Assembly: GCF_014645615.1 (NCBI RefSeq)
Contig: NZ_BMMB01000022.1
Coordinates: 1 to 32,902 of the forward strand
Length of the DNA: 32,902 nucleotides
Direction of reading: 5' to 3'
Source of the DNA: Paenibacillus hunanensis
GTDB lineage: Bacteria > Bacillota > Bacilli > Paenibacillales > Paenibacillaceae
Part shown: in pieces, positions 30,445-32,902 of the stretch
Numbering within the stretch: position 1 is the stretch's first letter
How the letters are laid out: each line of letters begins with the position of its first letter
The notes under the pieces: generated by a model
Told to the model about the DNA's origin: nothing
The model's input: the letters and a program-made list of their open reading frames with translations, nothing else
Databases searched by the model: none
Position numbers and translations under genes: made by a program

Positions 30445-30906
30445 ATGTTGACACAGGATTATATTAAAGGATATTTACAGGGCATCGCGCAGATGAATAT
30501 GCAGGCGAATTGCTCGCTCGATTACGATCTGGATGAAATTCGGGCTACAGGGACACTGGTAGAAAGCGTCTGCGCATACATGCAGCTGACACCAACACAG
30601 GTGAGCCTGGATCGCTTGGCGGCATGGGAGCAGACATTGCTGGAGCTACTACCACGTTGGTTTTTTTATCGGTTATACGATGAGGGGCAAAAGGCGATAG
30701 ATTATAGTGCGATCGGTTATGATCAGGAGCAGGCGAGTCGCCAATTTATACATATATTGAAGGAATGGCTGAGTCGTGAGGGCAGTATGACAACAGCTTT
30801 TCGTGTAGATAGTAAGCCATATTCCTTTTACGAGCTAGAATGGGATGACTTCCTGTTTTTCACGAATGGGAAGCTATACTTTTTGCATTTTGGTCGAAGT
30901 GACTGA
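30445..30906 (+). CDS. Hypothetical protein, 153 aa
   Basis: I do not recognise this family. The product has 153 residues, is acidic and rich in aromatic residues, and lacks signal and membrane segments. The N-terminal half looks helical (DYIKGYLQGIAQMNM, LAAWEQTLLELLPRWFFYRL). The C-terminal part looks like strands (YSFYELEWDDFLFFTNGKLY). The start at 30445 follows AGGAGGAAAAGAGAC, a clear SD about 10 nt upstream. A terminator at 30945 closes it as a single-gene unit. It is the first gene after the repeat-rich spacer and the 105-bp hairpin, which lies about 230 bp upstream. Confidence 0.7.
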   Translation: MLTQDYIKGYLQGIAQMNMQANCSLDYDLDEIRATGTLVESVCAYMQLTPTQVSLDRLAAWEQTLLELLPRWFFYRLYDEGQKAIDYSAIGYDQEQASRQFIHILKEWLSREGSMTTAFRVDSKPYSFYELEWDDFLFFTNGKLYFLHFGRSD

Positions 30907-30944
30907 GAAGTACTGGAATCGTTATATGAGTTTATCGCATTCAG

Positions 30945-30987
30945 AGCAAGAGGCATACCCGGCGTATAAGGGTGTGCCTTTTGCTTT
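30945..30987 (+). terminator. Terminator of the 153-aa gene
   Basis: GGCATACCC (30952-30960) pairs with GGGTGTGCC (30970-30978), and the flanking GCAA pairs with TTGC. A short T-run lies within it. Confidence 0.75.
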
Positions 30988-31086
30988 ATCGTCACAAATC
31001 GTCCATTCAGTCTGCTTAGCGTACAATGTTGTCACCTACCCGACATGTGTGTTCACAATCGTTCAAAAGATTGTTGATGATTATCA

Positions 31087-31115
31087 TTGTGGCATTGCGT
31101 AATTTAGGCTAAAAT
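31087..31115 (+). promoter_or_regulatory. Possible promoter of brnQ
   Basis: TTGTGG (31087-31092), a 17-bp spacer and TAAAAT (31110-31115). Transcription would begin about 45 nt before the leader ORF and give a brnQ leader of about 155 nt. Confidence 0.45.
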
Positions 31116-31168
31116 ATATATCACTGTGCGTAACATATTTGGTCTGTGTCCAAGTGGAGGGAGACGGA

Positions 31169-31225
31169 TTGGGATATTGGCTGTATTCTGGTACAGCCTT
31201 GCACGTTGCTGCGTCTTCGCGGTAA
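31169..31225 (+). CDS. Possible 18-aa leader ORF upstream of brnQ
   Basis: TTG at 31169 follows GGAGGGA (31156-31162) at 6 nt, a spacing and strength as good as for the real genes here. The peptide reads MGYWLYSGTALHVAASSR and ends TAA at 31223-31225. A perfect hairpin, GGCTGTA-TTCTGG-TACAGCC (31179-31198), lies inside it, and AAAGGAG overlaps the stop. Translation of this ORF could control access to the brnQ start. It has no run of Leu, Ile or Val codons, so classical attenuation by branched-chain tRNA is not evident. Expression is unproven. Confidence 0.35.
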   Translation: MGYWLYSGTALHVAASSR

Positions 31226-31279
31226 AGGAGTATTTTATTATCAATCATGCAGAAGCAGGATTCATCGGAGGTTTGTTTT

Positions 31280-32620
31280 TTGGAGAAAAAAGTACCTTTT
31301 TCATTCATTATCGTTATTGGATTAATGCTATTTGCGCTCTTTTTTGGGGCAGGGAATCTGATCTTCCCAACACTGCTTGGACAATCATCAGGCACGAACT
31401 TCTGGGCTGCTAACATCGGCTTTCTGATTACCGGTGTCGGTCTGCCAACACTTGGCGTTATCGCGCTTGGTGTATCGGGCAAAGAAGATCTACAATCCTT
31501 ATCGAGCCGGGTGCATCCGGCCTTCGGCGTTGTATTCACTACGGTGCTATATCTGGCAATTGGGCCGCTGTTTGCGATTCCGAGAACAGGTAATGTATCG
31601 TTTGAAATTGGAGTTAAGCCATTTCTCGATGGTGGCTCTCATCTGTGGGTATCGATCGTGTTCTCGATTATTTTCTTCGGGATCACATGCTTCTTCTCAC
31701 TTAATCCAGCACGTATTGTCGATCTAGTTGGTAAGGTCTTAACACCGATCAAGCTGACCTTTATTAGTATTCTGATTATTGCAGGTCTGCTGTATCCAAT
31801 CGGTGCGCTACAGCCGCCAACAGCGAAGTATGCAAGTAATGCGCTGTTCAAGGGCTTTCAGGAAGGCTATCTAACGATGGATGCACTGGCATCCTTTGTC
31901 TTCGGGATTATTGTTATTCAGGCGATTCGCTCGCGTGGTGCTACGAGTCGCAAGCAGGTTATTACGGTATCGATCAAGGCAGCATGTATTGCAGCGATTA
32001 TCCTGTCTGTATTGTATGTATCGCTCTCGTACATTAGCGCATCCAGTGTAACGGCATTTGGTTATTTGGAAAATGGCGGTCAAATTCTTGCGCGTATGTC
32101 GAGCTACTACTTTGGTACATCTGGCGGTATCTTCCTCGGTCTGATGATTACGATCGCCTGTCTGACAACCAGTATCGGTCTGATCACGTCCTGTGCGAGC
32201 TATTTCCACAAGCTACTGCCGCGTCTGGCATACAAAAAGCTCGTTGTCGGCATGTGTATATTCAGTGCTGTGATTGCTAATATCGGTCTGAATGAGTTGA
32301 TTCAGATTTCGGTTCCTGTGTTGAAAATTATTTATCCACTTGCGATTGTGCTGATGATTTTGACATTCTGTCATCATCTGTTTAAAGGCAATCGTCTGGT
32401 GTATCAAGGCAGTATGCTACTCGTATTTCTCGTTAGTATTCCAGATGGTCTGCGTGAAACGCCGCTGCATCTGGGCTGGCTGGATACATTTATGAGCGGC
32501 TATATTCCAATGTATAATATCGGCATGGGCTGGGTATTACCAGCTATAATCGGTGCGGTTGGTGGCTATGTAATCAGTATGGCGCGTAATCGTGCTGGAG
32601 CGGCTGATCAACGTAATTAA
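31280..32620 (+). CDS. brnQ: Branched-chain amino acid transporter BrnQ
   Basis: A 446-residue integral membrane protein with about 12 hydrophobic segments. It is a sodium- or proton-coupled importer of leucine, isoleucine and valine (LIVCS family). The N-terminus FSFIIVIGLMLFALFFGAGN followed by LIFP is the family hallmark. GPLFAIPRTGNVSFEIG and ACLTTSIGLITSCASYF also fit. The start is taken as TTG at 31280, with CGGAGG 8 nt upstream, which places the first residue (EKKVPFSF) where BrnQ proteins usually begin. An ATG 11 codons earlier has its SD about 15 nt away and is less likely. No clear terminator precedes the IS at 32697. Confidence 0.92.
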   Translation: MEKKVPFSFIIVIGLMLFALFFGAGNLIFPTLLGQSSGTNFWAANIGFLITGVGLPTLGVIALGVSGKEDLQSLSSRVHPAFGVVFTTVLYLAIGPLFAIPRTGNVSFEIGVKPFLDGGSHLWVSIVFSIIFFGITCFFSLNPARIVDLVGKVLTPIKLTFISILIIAGLLYPIGALQPPTAKYASNALFKGFQEGYLTMDALASFVFGIIVIQAIRSRGATSRKQVITVSIKAACIAAIILSVLYVSLSYISASSVTAFGYLENGGQILARMSSYYFGTSGGIFLGLMITIACLTTSIGLITSCASYFHKLLPRLAYKKLVVGMCIFSAVIANIGLNELIQISVPVLKIIYPLAIVLMILTFCHHLFKGNRLVYQGSMLLVFLVSIPDGLRETPLHLGWLDTFMSGYIPMYNIGMGWVLPAIIGAVGGYVISMARNRAGAADQRN

Positions 32621-32696
32621 TGCAGTAATGTAGTATGTTCGGAATGAATGAGTTTGGAAAAAGCTGAATAGCATTCAAAAAAGACGGGTTCCATAT

Positions 32697-32902
32697 TGGT
32701 CTTCCCCCCGTCAAGTAGACACGATTAAAAAGCCACTTCAAGCTACAACCGTTTCTCGGTATTCAACCGGGGAACGGTTGTTTAGTTTTTTTTGAAATCG
32801 GTCATGGTTATAAAATGCAATGTATTCGCTCACTTGCTGCTTGACCTCTGCTGGGTTTGCTGCTTGCTGTAGATAAATTTTCTCCGTTTTGAGATGAGAG
32901 AA
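32697..32902 (-). mobile_element. IS3-family insertion sequence, right end (partial)
   Basis: Begins TGGTCTTCCCCCCGTCAAG at 32697 and runs off the window. Its first 61 bases are the reverse complement of the left end of the window with one difference. It contains the 3' part of a transposase gene read toward the window interior. The rest of the element and any target duplication are outside. Confidence 0.88.
32738..32902 (-). CDS. IS3-family transposase (OrfB, integrase core), C-terminal 54 residues
   Basis: Open from the window edge to TGA at 32740-32738. The frame reads FSHLKTEKIYLQQ, then VSEYIAFYNHDRFQKKLNN and SPVEYRETVVA. The FSHLKTE, Y-I-x-F-Y-N-x-x-R-x-Q and S-P-V-E-Y-R motifs are the standard C-terminal end of IS3/IS150-group DDE transposases, just after the catalytic glutamate region. 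The upstream catalytic domain lies outside the window. The last five residues are also present at 2-19 in the opposite orientation. Confidence 0.9.
   Translation of the reverse strand, partial: FSHLKTEKIYLQQAANPAEVKQQVSEYIAFYNHDRFQKKLNNRSPVEYRETVVA

Larger units (their letters stand above)
30907..31279. other. Leader region of brnQ
   Basis: 373 bp holding a terminator (30945-30987), a promoter (31087-31115) and a possible 18-aa leader ORF with an internal hairpin (31169-31225). No T-box pattern was recognised, and no clear CodY box. Confidence 0.55.

Noticed and set aside
31100..31116. CodY box upstream of brnQ
   Set aside because: AATTTAGGCTAAAAT shares only the outer A/T positions with the CodY consensus and has several mismatches in the core.

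Overview
The window looks like chromosomal DNA from a Paenibacillus-type member of the Bacillota. This is inferred from strong AGGAGG-type ribosome binding sites, GTG and TTG starts, many hairpin-plus-T-run terminators, and families typical of that group: NamA/YqjM, OhrR, a YqkB-like protein, a XerS-like recombinase, a stalk domain of the copper amine oxidase N-terminal type, and a pspA-DUF350-DUF4178-DUF4247 cluster. No rRNA, tRNA or CRISPR array was seen.

Both ends carry the same IS3-family element in inverted orientation, with the transposase 3' ends facing inward (1-60 and 32697-32902). The window may simply be a contig that stops at repeated IS copies. Just inside the left IS, on the minus strand, is a compact unit: promoter, strong Shine-Dalgarno (SD) and a 7-codon leader MTHSLRI followed by two stops. 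It resembles the macrolide-sensing leader of ermD-type genes, and the IS begins 29 bp beyond its first stop, so its normal downstream gene is not here.

Region by region: 0.2-3.2 kb (minus) holds an NTF2-like protein, a membrane-anchored protein with a Ser/Cys/His/Gly tail and an M20 amidohydrolase. 3.4-5.6 kb (plus) holds a polar amino-acid ABC transporter (fused binding protein-permease plus ATPase), divergent from the amidohydrolase. 6.0-7.1 kb is namA. 7.8-9.5 kb is a secreted protein with a duplicated helical domain and a stalk domain. 9.9-10.4 kb is an unknown gene. 10.7-13.5 kb is an envelope-stress module (pspA, DUF350, DUF4178, DUF4247 lipoprotein) behind an ECF-sigma-like promoter. 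14.1-16.9 kb is a GH2 beta-mannosidase. 18.0-20.0 kb is moeA-mobB for molybdenum cofactor. 20.0-24.3 kb holds an FMN reductase, a XerS-like recombinase, a GNAT acetyltransferase, a short-chain dehydrogenase and ohrR. 25.0-28.9 kb holds a zinc-dependent phospholipase C-like protein and a 977-residue transglutaminase-like protein. 29.2-29.5 kb is a YqkB-like protein. 30.4-32.6 kb holds an unknown gene and brnQ with a possible upstream leader ORF.

The most unusual window-wide feature is a set of short-unit tandem arrays between genes, each with a different unit: 7 bp x12 against the namA promoter, 8 bp x15 between two terminators, 9 bp x11 ahead of moeA, and a 6 bp array passing into degenerate 12 bp repeats near 30 kb. 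A 105-bp imperfect hairpin at 30112-30216 is also unexplained.
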